A stretch of 64,000 nucleotides of DNA from Streptomyces umbrinus. GTDB lineage: Bacteria; Actinomycetota; Actinomycetes; Streptomycetales; Streptomycetaceae. The stretch spans positions 9,163 to 73,162 of the forward strand of contig NZ_JAUSZI010000003.1 in the NCBI RefSeq assembly GCF_030817415.1. The letters run 5' to 3'. Every line of letters starts with the position of its first letter. The first letter of the stretch is position 1. Position numbers and translations under genes: made by a program. The notes beneath the pieces are model-generated. The model searched no databases and was not told where the DNA came from. It worked only from the letters and a program-made list of their open reading frames with translations. Of the stretch, positions 40,330 through 47,351 are shown one piece after another.

Positions 40330-41005
40330 TCATGAGCTCAGTGAGAGGGACGAAGCTGTCGGTCGTCCCCAGTTCCCTGAGCGTGGGGCCCGCTGGGGTG
40401 GGGTGTCCGCGAGGCGTTCGGCGAGTGAGGAGACTGCTTCGCGGTCTCCTTCGAGGGCTTCGCGCTCGTCATCTGTGAGGTCGAGTTGTTCGAGCATCTG
40501 GTCGATGCCGTCCTTAACGGCCAGGAGCTGGCCGCGGGTGGACTGTTTGGGGACGTAGAACGGACAGCGGGCGCAGGCCAGCCGGTGGGGGCACTTGGCG
40601 AAGAAGTCGTAGCTGCAGTAGCCCTCGCCCAGGTCGTAGTACTTCCAGGGCTGTTCGCCGCCTGCGGCGGCTCCGGTGAGGATGGATTCGCGGTCGATGA
40701 GGACCTGGATGGTACGGACGTTGCGGGCGAAGTAGTCGGCCTTCCTGTAAGCGGCGGTGAGGGTGCGCTGCAGGATCGCCGCGTAGTAGCGGGTGCTTGC
40801 CGGGTGCTTGTGACCAAGCCATTGCTGCAGGTCATTGAGAGTCAACGGCTCGCGGGCGTTGAGGAGTTGGGTGGCGATGGTGGCTCGCGCCCGGTGACTG
40901 GTCAGCGCACCGCGGGAGTCGGTCTGCGGGACGCCGGACTTGCGGCAGAGGGCGGGGAGGATGTTGTGGTTGAGGTAGTCCTTGCCGACGAGCTGGCCAC
41001 CTGGG
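40330..41005 (-). pseudogene. Tyrosine recombinase, C-terminal part
   Basis: It reads LTSHRARATIATQLLN (box II H-x-x-R) and LQQWLGHKHPASTRYYAAIL (His and nucleophile Tyr), then a Cys-rich tail (YCSYDFFAKCPHRLACARCPFY) typical of large Streptomyces transposase-type recombinases. The N-terminal half, including the box I Arg, is missing. Upstream of about 41,005 the sequence switches to the PAPS-reductase-family gene, so the recombinase was truncated by, or caused, a junction at this point. The C-terminal end is intact. Confidence 0.75.
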
Positions 41006-41396
41006 GCACCGTGCCGACGGACTCCTGGTCGTCCCACAGCGTCCACGGCCCACGCGCGAAGAGCTGTTCGGGGCGGCGGGAGTCGTCCAGGACGGCGAAT
41101 CCGTCGGCCTGGAGGTGCCCGTTGCGCGCCAGCTGGACGAAGCGCACGCCGTTCTCGCGCAGCAGCGGGAGCATGAACTCGTCGACCAGGAGCCGGGTTT
41201 CAGGCCACTCGCTGCCGGTGGCCATGTAGAGGACGACGGTGCGGTCCAGGTCGATCCCGTGGGCGGCAGGGTCGGTGAGCATCCGCGCGATGTAGGCGGT
41301 GGAGTCTGCTCCCAGACCCCAGTTGATGACGGTGTCCAGGTCGTCGTCGGTGGTGAAGCCGAGCAGGGACGGCGTGTACGCGGCAGCAGTGGGCAC
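41006..41396 (-). pseudogene. PAPS-reductase-family (PP-loop ATPase) protein, 3'-truncated
   Basis: The N-terminus starts at ATG 41,396 and contains TVINWGLGADSTAYIARML, a PP-loop (GLGADS) like those of PAPS reductases and DndC-type sulphur-activating proteins. It continues with VVLYMATGSEWPETRLLVDEFMLPLLRENGVRFVQLARNG. After about residue 130 (GTVPQVA) the sequence changes into the recombinase fragment. Normal family members are 300 or more residues, so the catalytic C-terminal half is gone. In DNA phosphorothioation, DndC-like proteins activate sulphur; here that function is presumably lost. Confidence 0.7.
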
Positions 41397-41405
41397 GGCG
41401 CGGCC

Positions 41406-41618
41406 TCACTTCTCGCCCGGACGGACCGCGGCCGCGACGAGCACCCTGCCGTGAACGGGGCGCGGGGTCCAGGGCCCGGTGCGGGCGGCGGACGGGGCGG
41501 GGACATAGCCGTCGAACGCGCGGTGGTCGGTCGCCGGATCCCCCAGTAGCCCGGCGACATCGGCGTGGTGGGGGCTGACGGGGAGGACCGACGGGAGGAA
41601 GTCGGCAGGGTGTTTCAT
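41406..41618 (-). CDS. Small protein of unknown function
   Basis: The product has 70 residues from ATG 41,618 (MKHPADFLPSVLPVSPHHADVAG), ending PGEK 9 bp before the next start. It is Pro-rich with no motif. It is retained because it fills the operon gap with good codon usage, and a GGAGAAGATCC site precedes the ATG. Confidence 0.5.
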   Translation of the reverse strand: MKHPADFLPSVLPVSPHHADVAGLLGDPATDHRAFDGYVPAPSAARTGPWTPRPVHGRVLVAAAVRPGEK

Positions 41619-41736
41619 GGGGATCTTCTCCAAGAGCCGTGGCCGGGCGTGGTCACGGGAACGGCGGCGTGTAGCGGTGGGACCTGTGGGTGGGGACCGA
41701 GGCGCGACCAATGGAACTGAGGCTCCGCGCTTCGGC

Positions 41737-42618
41737 TCAGATGGCCATGAGGCGCACGGTGTGGGCCACGAGGGCGGTCGCGGTGGTCTCGTCGAACGGC
41801 ACGTCCCAGCTGAGCTGGACGGTGGACGAGCCGTAGCCGCGGGAGCTGTCGCGGTGGATCAGGCTGCGGCCGCCGTCGTGCGCGAGTCTGGTGAGGGGAA
41901 CACCGGGCAGACGCTCGGGGATCTCGTCATCCGGTCCGGGTGCGCTGGCGCGGTCAGGCCGGTCGGCGAGGTCGGCGGCCAGGTGCCGCAGGTGGTACGC
42001 CTCGTGGGCGCAGGACCCGTGGCAGGTCAGCACGGCCAGACGAGGCTCGCCGGGCCCGCCGTACAGCTCGTGCCGCATGCCGGTGCCGAGCTTCCTGCTG
42101 AGCACCACCGCGGCGTCTGCGGCGGGGTGGTCGCGCACGAGCCAGAACGCTTCGCCCTGCCCGTCCTGCCAGCACCAGCTGATCGTGTGGCCCGGGGTGT
42201 TCAGGATCTCCACCCATCCGGCCTTGAGCACCGGCTGCCTGCCCTGCCAGGGGGACAACTCCAGCGAGCTGCGTCCGGACGCCGGATCGGCGAAGAGGGC
42301 TCCGGGAGTCAGCGGCCACGGCCGCACGCGTGCCATGAGCAGCGGCACCCGCTCCGGCCAGGCGATTCCGCCCTCGCGTGCGAGGCGGCGGAGCTGGACA
42401 GGACATGTCCCGCATGAGCCGGGATGGCCGACGAAGCAGCGCCCGAACCCGCCCCACTGCTGACGGCCGGTCAACGCCTCGAACAGCGCTGCAAAACGCC
42501 TCGGCTGCCAGCCGCACTGGTGAAGCCGGTCGAAGTGGGCATTGAGGCTGAGCCGGTTCCAGCCCTGACCGTCCGGGCCTCTCAGACTATAGGTGGGCTG
42601 TTCGAGAAAGGTGGGCAT
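41737..42618 (-). CDS. Unknown protein with Cys motifs
   Basis: The product has 293 residues from ATG 42,618 (MPTFLEQPTYSLRG). Two Cys/His groups stand out: CFVGHPGSCGTCPVQL near residues 60-75 and CHGSCAHEAYHLRHL near 200-215, possibly metal sites. The rest is a mixed alpha/beta protein with LNAHFDRLHQCGWQPRRFAALFEALTG at the start. It has no named family. It lies in the minus-strand operon between a DUF4007-type gene and the PAPS-reductase-family fragment, so it may belong to the same system. Confidence 0.6.
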   Translation of the reverse strand: MPTFLEQPTYSLRGPDGQGWNRLSLNAHFDRLHQCGWQPRRFAALFEALTGRQQWGGFGRCFVGHPGSCGTCPVQLRRLAREGGIAWPERVPLLMARVRPWPLTPGALFADPASGRSSLELSPWQGRQPVLKAGWVEILNTPGHTISWCWQDGQGEAFWLVRDHPAADAAVVLSRKLGTGMRHELYGGPGEPRLAVLTCHGSCAHEAYHLRHLAADLADRPDRASAPGPDDEIPERLPGVPLTRLAHDGGRSLIHRDSSRGYGSSTVQLSWDVPFDETTATALVAHTVRLMAI

Positions 42619-42728
42619 GTGACGCCTCCGAAAGAACGTGCAGAAGGAACAGGGCCTGGGGCGATGTGGTGGCAGCGGGCGCACCATCCGGGGGCGGTGA
42701 GAGGCGAGGTGGTGATGCGCGCCCGCGG

Positions 42729-43070
42729 TCAGGCCGGCGGGGACTGCTGGCGCGCGAACCCGGCGGCCTCGGCGGCCAGGTCGTCGGAGAGGTAGGCGAC
42801 GGACAAGCGGCCGGACAACGAGGTCATCGCGCGCTGGACGCAGTGCTGTTCGGCGTCGGAGGACGTACCGGCGGGTACTCGGTGCACCTCGAGGTCCTCG
42901 TCGTAGACGAATCCGGCCTGTTCCAGCAGGAGGACGGTGACGCCGTCGACGTGGCCGTCGGCCAGGACGCCGTGGACGGGATGCCTGCCGATGATCAGAT
43001 CTGGGCAGAACACGGTGGTGCCGTCGAGGACTTCCGGGACGTCAGCCCGGGCGCTGGGGCGGTCGATCAT
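42729..43070 (-). CDS. Unknown small protein
   Basis: The 113-residue acidic protein starts at ATG 43,070 (MIDRPSARADVPEVLDGTTVF). A beta-strand-rich centre (VHGVLADGHVDGVTVLLLEQAGFVYDEDLEVHRV) and a helical C-terminus follow. No motif recognised. It lies between the 350-residue DUF4007-type gene and the 293-residue gene, all on one strand. Confidence 0.55.
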   Translation of the reverse strand: MIDRPSARADVPEVLDGTTVFCPDLIIGRHPVHGVLADGHVDGVTVLLLEQAGFVYDEDLEVHRVPAGTSSDAEQHCVQRAMTSLSGRLSVAYLSDDLAAEAAGFARQQSPPA

Positions 43071-43186
43071 GATGGTGCTCCGTGAGGCGGCCGCGAGAAG
43101 CGACCACGCAGAGTCGATCCGAGATAAAGATGCTGTGGCGGGGAACCGTGATGTCCAGCGCGCTGCCGGTGGTGTGGCGGGTCAGG

Positions 43187-44239
43187 TCAGCGACTGTCCT
43201 GGGATGCCGGTTCGCCGAAGGCCAACTGTTCGACTGGACGGGCGTCTCCTGGCCGGGGTCGGTAGGCGTCCTGCTGGGGGTGGAGCCCGAGGCGCTGGCG
43301 AACGTGCCCGTAGCTCTCGTCGAGGACATCCCAGGCCAGCGCCAGCGGGGGACAGTTGAACGTGAGCACTTCGGTGCCGTCACCGGCGTCCGCCACGCCC
43401 ACCTGCGGGTGCCGCACCGCGGCGGCCTGCAGCGCGCGCCGAAGGCTGCGCGGCTGGAGCCGCAGCACGCGCCCCGGACCGGCGTCGTCGTGCAGGAGAC
43501 GGCCGAACGACATACTGCCCGGGCCGGGCGTGGACCGTGAGGCGTACTCCAGGCAGGCATACGCCACCACCGCGGTCGGCGCACTGGTGCCGGCCGAAGG
43601 GCTCAGGTGGACCGCACCGTCGGGGGCGACGCTCATCATGGCCAGGGCACTGAACGGGCGGTCGACCAGGTCCTCCAGCGTGGTGCGCGGCTGCTCATGG
43701 GCGCTGCCTGTGGTGTACATGCGGATCATGCACATGATGTCGCGGTGGAGCGTGGCAGCCGTGGGAAGCCGAACCCAGTCCGCCGCGGCGGACGCGCGCA
43801 GCATCCCCTCCCGCAGGGAGCCCGGCTCCAGTCGGGCGAACGGCGACAGGCAGAAGGTGTAGAACCAGGCGGGCACCCGGCAGGGAGGAGCCAGCAGCCA
43901 CCAGTGCAGTAGGAACAGGCTGCCGTCCTGCTCCAGGTAGGGGTCGGCCCCGTCTTCGTCGAGCAGCCACCGGCCCCTTGCGGTAGGAGTCACGCTGCTG
44001 GGCGTTCCGGGCCCATGGCGGGCCTCGTCGGTGAGTTTGAACGCCGATGACCAAAACCGCATGGAGGCCACCGCGCTCTTGCCGGCGCCGAGTTCGACGA
44101 TCGCGTGGGCCGTTGCGAACACGTGTGGGTTGTCCTGGACGGCGAGGTGCGTCTTGAGGAGCCAGCCGTAGCGGGGGGAGTAGGAGCCGTGCCGGGCGTG
44201 GACCGGTGCGACGTAGGACGGGAAAGCGGGCGTAGGCAT
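43187..44239 (-). CDS. DUF4007-family protein
   Basis: The product has 350 residues from ATG 44,239, behind AGGAG. The N-terminus HARHGSYSPRYGWLLKT, then VELGAGKSAVASMRFWSSAFKL, matches the DUF4007 pattern (RHETF.PRYGWL...LGVGKNMV..IRYW). DUF4007 proteins occur next to PAPS-reductase-family genes in DNA-phosphorothioation-like or defence islands, and a PAPS-reductase fragment lies three genes downstream here. The biochemical role is unknown. It is preceded by the WhiB gene at 32 bp. Confidence 0.75.
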   Translation of the reverse strand: MPTPAFPSYVAPVHARHGSYSPRYGWLLKTHLAVQDNPHVFATAHAIVELGAGKSAVASMRFWSSAFKLTDEARHGPGTPSSVTPTARGRWLLDEDGADPYLEQDGSLFLLHWWLLAPPCRVPAWFYTFCLSPFARLEPGSLREGMLRASAAADWVRLPTAATLHRDIMCMIRMYTTGSAHEQPRTTLEDLVDRPFSALAMMSVAPDGAVHLSPSAGTSAPTAVVAYACLEYASRSTPGPGSMSFGRLLHDDAGPGRVLRLQPRSLRRALQAAAVRHPQVGVADAGDGTEVLTFNCPPLALAWDVLDESYGHVRQRLGLHPQQDAYRPRPGDARPVEQLAFGEPASQDSR

Positions 44240-44270
44240 CGAAGTCTCCTGGGGGAAGGGGGAGTGGCAG

Positions 44271-44852
44271 TCAGGGGGCGCTGCGCGGTTTCGGGGGCCG
44301 ACGGCGGCCACGCCTCGGGGCCTTGCCAGCGAGCGCGCGTTCGAGGAGACGCCGGTTGTCGGCGCGGCGCTGGGGTGTGAGCGGTTCACGCCACGGCTCG
44401 TACGGCTGCGGCCGGGTGGGGATGAGCTCCAGCTCCAGGCGGGCGAGCATCTGCTCCCGGACCGTGGGCGGCACGGCAGGTGTCGCCTGCTGCTGCTCAC
44501 GTCGGCGGTCCTGGTCGGCCACGACCCCGACCCAGTCGTCACCGAGGCGCTGCACGAGCCCGTTGCGCAGCGCGCCGCGCTTGCCGGGGGTGGTTGCCGC
44601 CCACACACCTCTGGGAGTCAGCGACGGGTTGGCCAGGGCCCACTTCAGACAGCCCTGGACGACGGGACAGCCGGAGCAGGCGAGCTTGGCCCTGGCGATG
44701 GTCTTCGTCCGCTGAAGCCGGTCGGCGACCTCTTCGAAGGCGAACAGCGCCGGGTCGTCCTGGCAGGGCGTGGGGTGCTCGGTGTGGGGAAAGGGAATGC
44801 GCTCGTCCGCGAGTGCGGAGACAGCATCCCGTGTACGGATACGGCTTCTCAT
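44271..44852 (-). CDS. WhiB-family iron-sulphur regulator
   Basis: The product has 193 residues from ATG 44,852, behind GGAGG. It contains the four WhiB cysteines: Cys30 in TPCQDDP, then Cys59, Cys62 and Cys68 in LACSGCPVVQGC. GVWAAT, the tryptophan turn, and KRGALRNGL follow. WhiB proteins bind a [4Fe-4S] cluster and act with the principal sigma factor. Plasmid- and phage-borne versions often modulate host regulators. The 100-residue C-terminal extension (QQQATPAVPPTVREQMLARLELELIP...) is longer than usual. It belongs to the SSB-led operon. Confidence 0.85.
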   Translation of the reverse strand: MRSRIRTRDAVSALADERIPFPHTEHPTPCQDDPALFAFEEVADRLQRTKTIARAKLACSGCPVVQGCLKWALANPSLTPRGVWAATTPGKRGALRNGLVQRLGDDWVGVVADQDRRREQQQATPAVPPTVREQMLARLELELIPTRPQPYEPWREPLTPQRRADNRRLLERALAGKAPRRGRRRPPKPRSAP

Positions 44853-44954
44853 GAGATGCCCTCCAACAGGGCCGTGAGGGTGGTTCGATGTGGGGCGGCG
44901 ACCAGGTCCGGGACGCCGGGGGAGTGCGGGGTGACGGTGCACGAGGGGTCAGCT

Positions 44955-45227
44955 TCACCACTCGCCTCGGGCGAGGCGCCTCATCAGGTCGGTGTAGGTG
45001 TCGCCCTCGTAGCCCAGGGGAAGGCCGCGCTTGCGCCGCTCGACGTTCGCGGCCCTGACACAGAAGTGGCAGGCCGGTTCTCGGACCGCGTGATGGCGTC
45101 GGCCGGGCTCGGGGTACCAGCCGGTCTCGGCGTCGATCAGGACCGACACCACACGCTCCGGGTCGTACATGAACGGTCGCCCGCAGTTGATGCAGGGGCT
45201 CATCGCGACGGGGTGTTCGTGGGACAC
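44955..45227 (-). CDS. Small zinc-ribbon-like protein
   Basis: The product has 90 residues from GTG 45,227; ATG 45,203 is the alternative. Two CxxC pairs (SPCINCGRPF and PACHFCVRAAN) are spaced about 40 residues apart, an arrangement expected of a zinc ribbon. The C-terminus YEGDTYTDLMRRLARGEW is helical. No function assigned; small zinc proteins of this type are common in actinophages. Confidence 0.6.
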   Translation of the reverse strand: MSHEHPVAMSPCINCGRPFMYDPERVVSVLIDAETGWYPEPGRRHHAVREPACHFCVRAANVERRKRGLPLGYEGDTYTDLMRRLARGEW

Positions 45228-45231
45228 GGCG

Positions 45232-45537
45232 TCAGCTCTCTTCGAGGCCGGGGTGCCAGCGGAATGCGTCGGCCGAGAGCGCCGCGGGGTCGTTCGGGTC
45301 CCGGTAGTGGCGGTCACGGGGCTCGTCGTCGGCCACGGAGTGGGCGTCGATCCATTCGTCGGCGGCCTGTTCGGCGCCGAGCGAGCGCAGCAGGCTGGCG
45401 AGGACGTCTACTTCCTCGCAGTTCAGGAGGTGGGCGATGTCGGCGGTGAGGGTGCCGCACCAGGTGTCGGCGAAGTCGTGGCCGAGGCCGCTGGGGATGG
45501 TGGTCAGCTGCTCGACGGTGGTGGGGGTGTCGTTCAT
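45232..45537 (-). CDS. Small acidic protein
   Basis: The 101-residue acidic protein starts at ATG 45,537. The visible core FADTWCGTLTADIAHLLNCEEVDVLASLLRSLGAEQAADEWI is helical, with two cysteines. It resembles the many small uncharacterised proteins of phage and plasmid early operons. It sits 17 bp after the Sak4-like gene. Confidence 0.6.
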   Translation of the reverse strand: MNDTPTTVEQLTTIPSGLGHDFADTWCGTLTADIAHLLNCEEVDVLASLLRSLGAEQAADEWIDAHSVADDEPRDRHYRDPNDPAALSADAFRWHPGLEES

Positions 45538-45554
45538 GTCGTATTCCGGGGTGT

Positions 45555-46496
45555 TCAGGCGGCAGGGGCCGGCGGATCCGGCTGGGGCGCGGAGTCGAAG
45601 GCGCGCAACTGCTTACCGCGGTTCGAGACGAGCTCGGCGAGCGTGATGGGCTGGTCGTGGAGGTCGAGTGCGGCCATGCCCGCAGCGCGGGCGGTGACGA
45701 TCTCCGACCAGAGCTCGCGCAGGCTGTCGACCGTGGCGTCCGGGTCGCGGGCGCGCTCGATGAAAGACCGCTGGGGCCAGTTGGGGACACCGTCGTCGGC
45801 CCAGGCGAGGATGGTGCGGCCGAGGTCCTCGCCGGGCTGTTCGATGACCTCTCCGGCCAGTGCGGGGATACGGCTCTTGCCGAAGTACACGGTGGCGACC
45901 GGGCCGAGGGTGCCCACCGCGTCGAAGTCGTACTCGATGTCGGCTCGTTGCTCGGGCCGGACGCTGATCCGGCGGGCGTACTGGCGGCCGCGGGTGTCGG
46001 TTTCGATGACGGTGTCGGTCCGGGCCTTGAGGGTGACGATGACGTGCCCGGGGTAGGCGGCCAGGGCCTCGGTGACGGCGCGGTCCTCCGGCCGGTACTT
46101 CGACCATCCGGCGCTGTTGCCGCCGTATCCGGCCCGGGCTTCGCCGTTGACCTTGTCGAGCATGCCGCCCTCGCCGCTCCAGAAGGCGCTGTAGGTGTCG
46201 ACGATCAGCACGGGGTAGCCGCGCATGGCGGCGCGGGCGAGGGCCGCGAACAGTGACCTGGGGTCGTAGCGGGTGAACTCCTGGGTGTGGAAGGGCACAC
46301 GGTCGGCGTACTTGGCTGCCATCCCGCGTTCGGTGTCGATGAGCGCGACCTGTTCGCCGAGCTCGGCGGCGACCAGCAGGGAGGTCAGGGTGCGGCCGGA
46401 CCCGGACGGGCCTTCGAAGGCCAGGCGGACCGGTCGGGATTCCTTGACCGCAGGCCGGAATTCCGGCATCGGGGTCAGGGAGCTGCCACTGGACAC
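45555..46496 (-). CDS. Sak4-like / AAA_24 RecA-type ATPase
   Basis: The product has 313 residues from GTG 46,496. The nucleotide-binding core is LAFEGPSGSGRTLTSLLVA (P-loop 29-36), VALIDTERG, and PVLIVDTYSAFW (Walker B). The P-loop has Arg instead of the usual Lys, which is worth checking because it may weaken ATP hydrolysis. Proteins of this type accompany phage SSBs and promote strand annealing. The SSB gene lies 18 bp upstream, which supports a recombination role. The C-terminus is Pro-rich. Confidence 0.75.
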   Translation of the reverse strand: MSSGSSLTPMPEFRPAVKESRPVRLAFEGPSGSGRTLTSLLVAAELGEQVALIDTERGMAAKYADRVPFHTQEFTRYDPRSLFAALARAAMRGYPVLIVDTYSAFWSGEGGMLDKVNGEARAGYGGNSAGWSKYRPEDRAVTEALAAYPGHVIVTLKARTDTVIETDTRGRQYARRISVRPEQRADIEYDFDAVGTLGPVATVYFGKSRIPALAGEVIEQPGEDLGRTILAWADDGVPNWPQRSFIERARDPDATVDSLRELWSEIVTARAAGMAALDLHDQPITLAELVSNRGKQLRAFDSAPQPDPPAPAA

Positions 46497-46514
46497 AGGG
46501 GATCTCCAGGGACG

Positions 46515-47006
46515 TCAGCGGATGCGGGCCCAGCCGCCGTGGCGCTGGGGGCGGGACCGTCGCTCGTGTCCCGGCGCACCCTGGGTTGCGGCAGGTGCTG
46601 CCTGGGGCGGTGCGGGCGCGGCGGGTCGGGCCAGCGTGGTCGGGAGGGTGCTGTCGGTGTAGGCGATGCGGTGACGCAGGCTCAGCCCGACGTCATCGGC
46701 GTCGAGATCGAACACGGTGCGCTTGATGCCTTCGCGGTCGGTGTAGGTGCGCTGGCGCAGGCGGCCCTGGACGATGACGTGCATGCCGCGCTGGAGGCAC
46801 TCGCAGACGTGCTCGGCGACGTGCCGCCACACCGTGCAGGTGATGAACAGTGATTCGCCGTCGGTCCACTGGCCTGTGTTGCGGTCGTAGACCCGTGGCG
46901 TTGATGCGACCCGGAAGCGGGCGACGGGCGTGCCCTTTTCAGTGAACCGGATTTCGGGGTCGGCGACCAGGTTTCCGGTGACGGTGACGATGGTCTCGCC
47001 GGTCAT
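46515..47006 (-). CDS. ssb: Single-stranded DNA-binding protein
   Basis: The 163-residue protein has an OB fold: [73 protein letters not shown] and [14 protein letters not shown]. The C-terminus is Pro/Gln-rich and ends in basic residues, without the acidic DDDIPF-type tail of host SSBs. It may therefore not recruit host partners in the normal way. It is the first gene of the operon from the second shared promoter and is followed by the Sak4-like ATPase. Confidence 0.9.
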   Translation of the reverse strand: MTGETIVTVTGNLVADPEIRFTEKGTPVARFRVASTPRVYDRNTGQWTDGESLFITCTVWRHVAEHVCECLQRGMHVIVQGRLRQRTYTDREGIKRTVFDLDADDVGLSLRHRIAYTDSTLPTTLARPAAPAPPQAAPAATQGAPGHERRSRPQRHGGWARIR

Positions 47007-47351
47007 GACGGCCCTCAGCTCCGGAAGTGGCGGCGGGCGCCGTCCTGCGTGGACCCACTGGCGGAGGGGACGGGGTCGGGTGTGGGCACGGGGTCACTCC
47101 TGTCTCGTGTGGTTCGGCGCAGGGAGGGTGTCAATCTCCCTGTAGTTTCGATACTAGATACTAAATGGGTGAGATGCAAGCGGATCACATCCCGCCCAGG
47201 TGACGATTTCTACAGGTCAAAGCGAGGCACTGTCGTGCTGGCCCGGAGGCCGCTCGGCGCGCACCGGCGCCGGCTGCTTGCCCGCCCCGTCGGCCGGGGC
47301 GGCCCTTGAAGGACCGCACATCCCGGACCGGCGGCAGTCGGGTCTGTCCTC
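47007..47351. other. Promoter region between the SSB operon and the GHKL gene
   Basis: It holds the second shared promoter at 47,147-47,179. The segment from 47,180 to the end of the GHKL gene shows no gene. Confidence 0.5.
47147..47179 (-). promoter_or_regulatory. Shared promoter, copy 2 (SSB operon)
   Basis: On the minus strand: -35 TTGCAT (47,174-47,179), 17-bp spacer, -10 TAGTAT within TATCTAGTATCGAA. About 140 bp upstream of the ssb start. Confidence 0.9.

Noticed and set aside
44240..44608. N-terminal extension of the DUF4007 protein
   Set aside because: It overlaps the WhiB gene and has shadow composition; AGGAG before ATG 44,239 decides the start.
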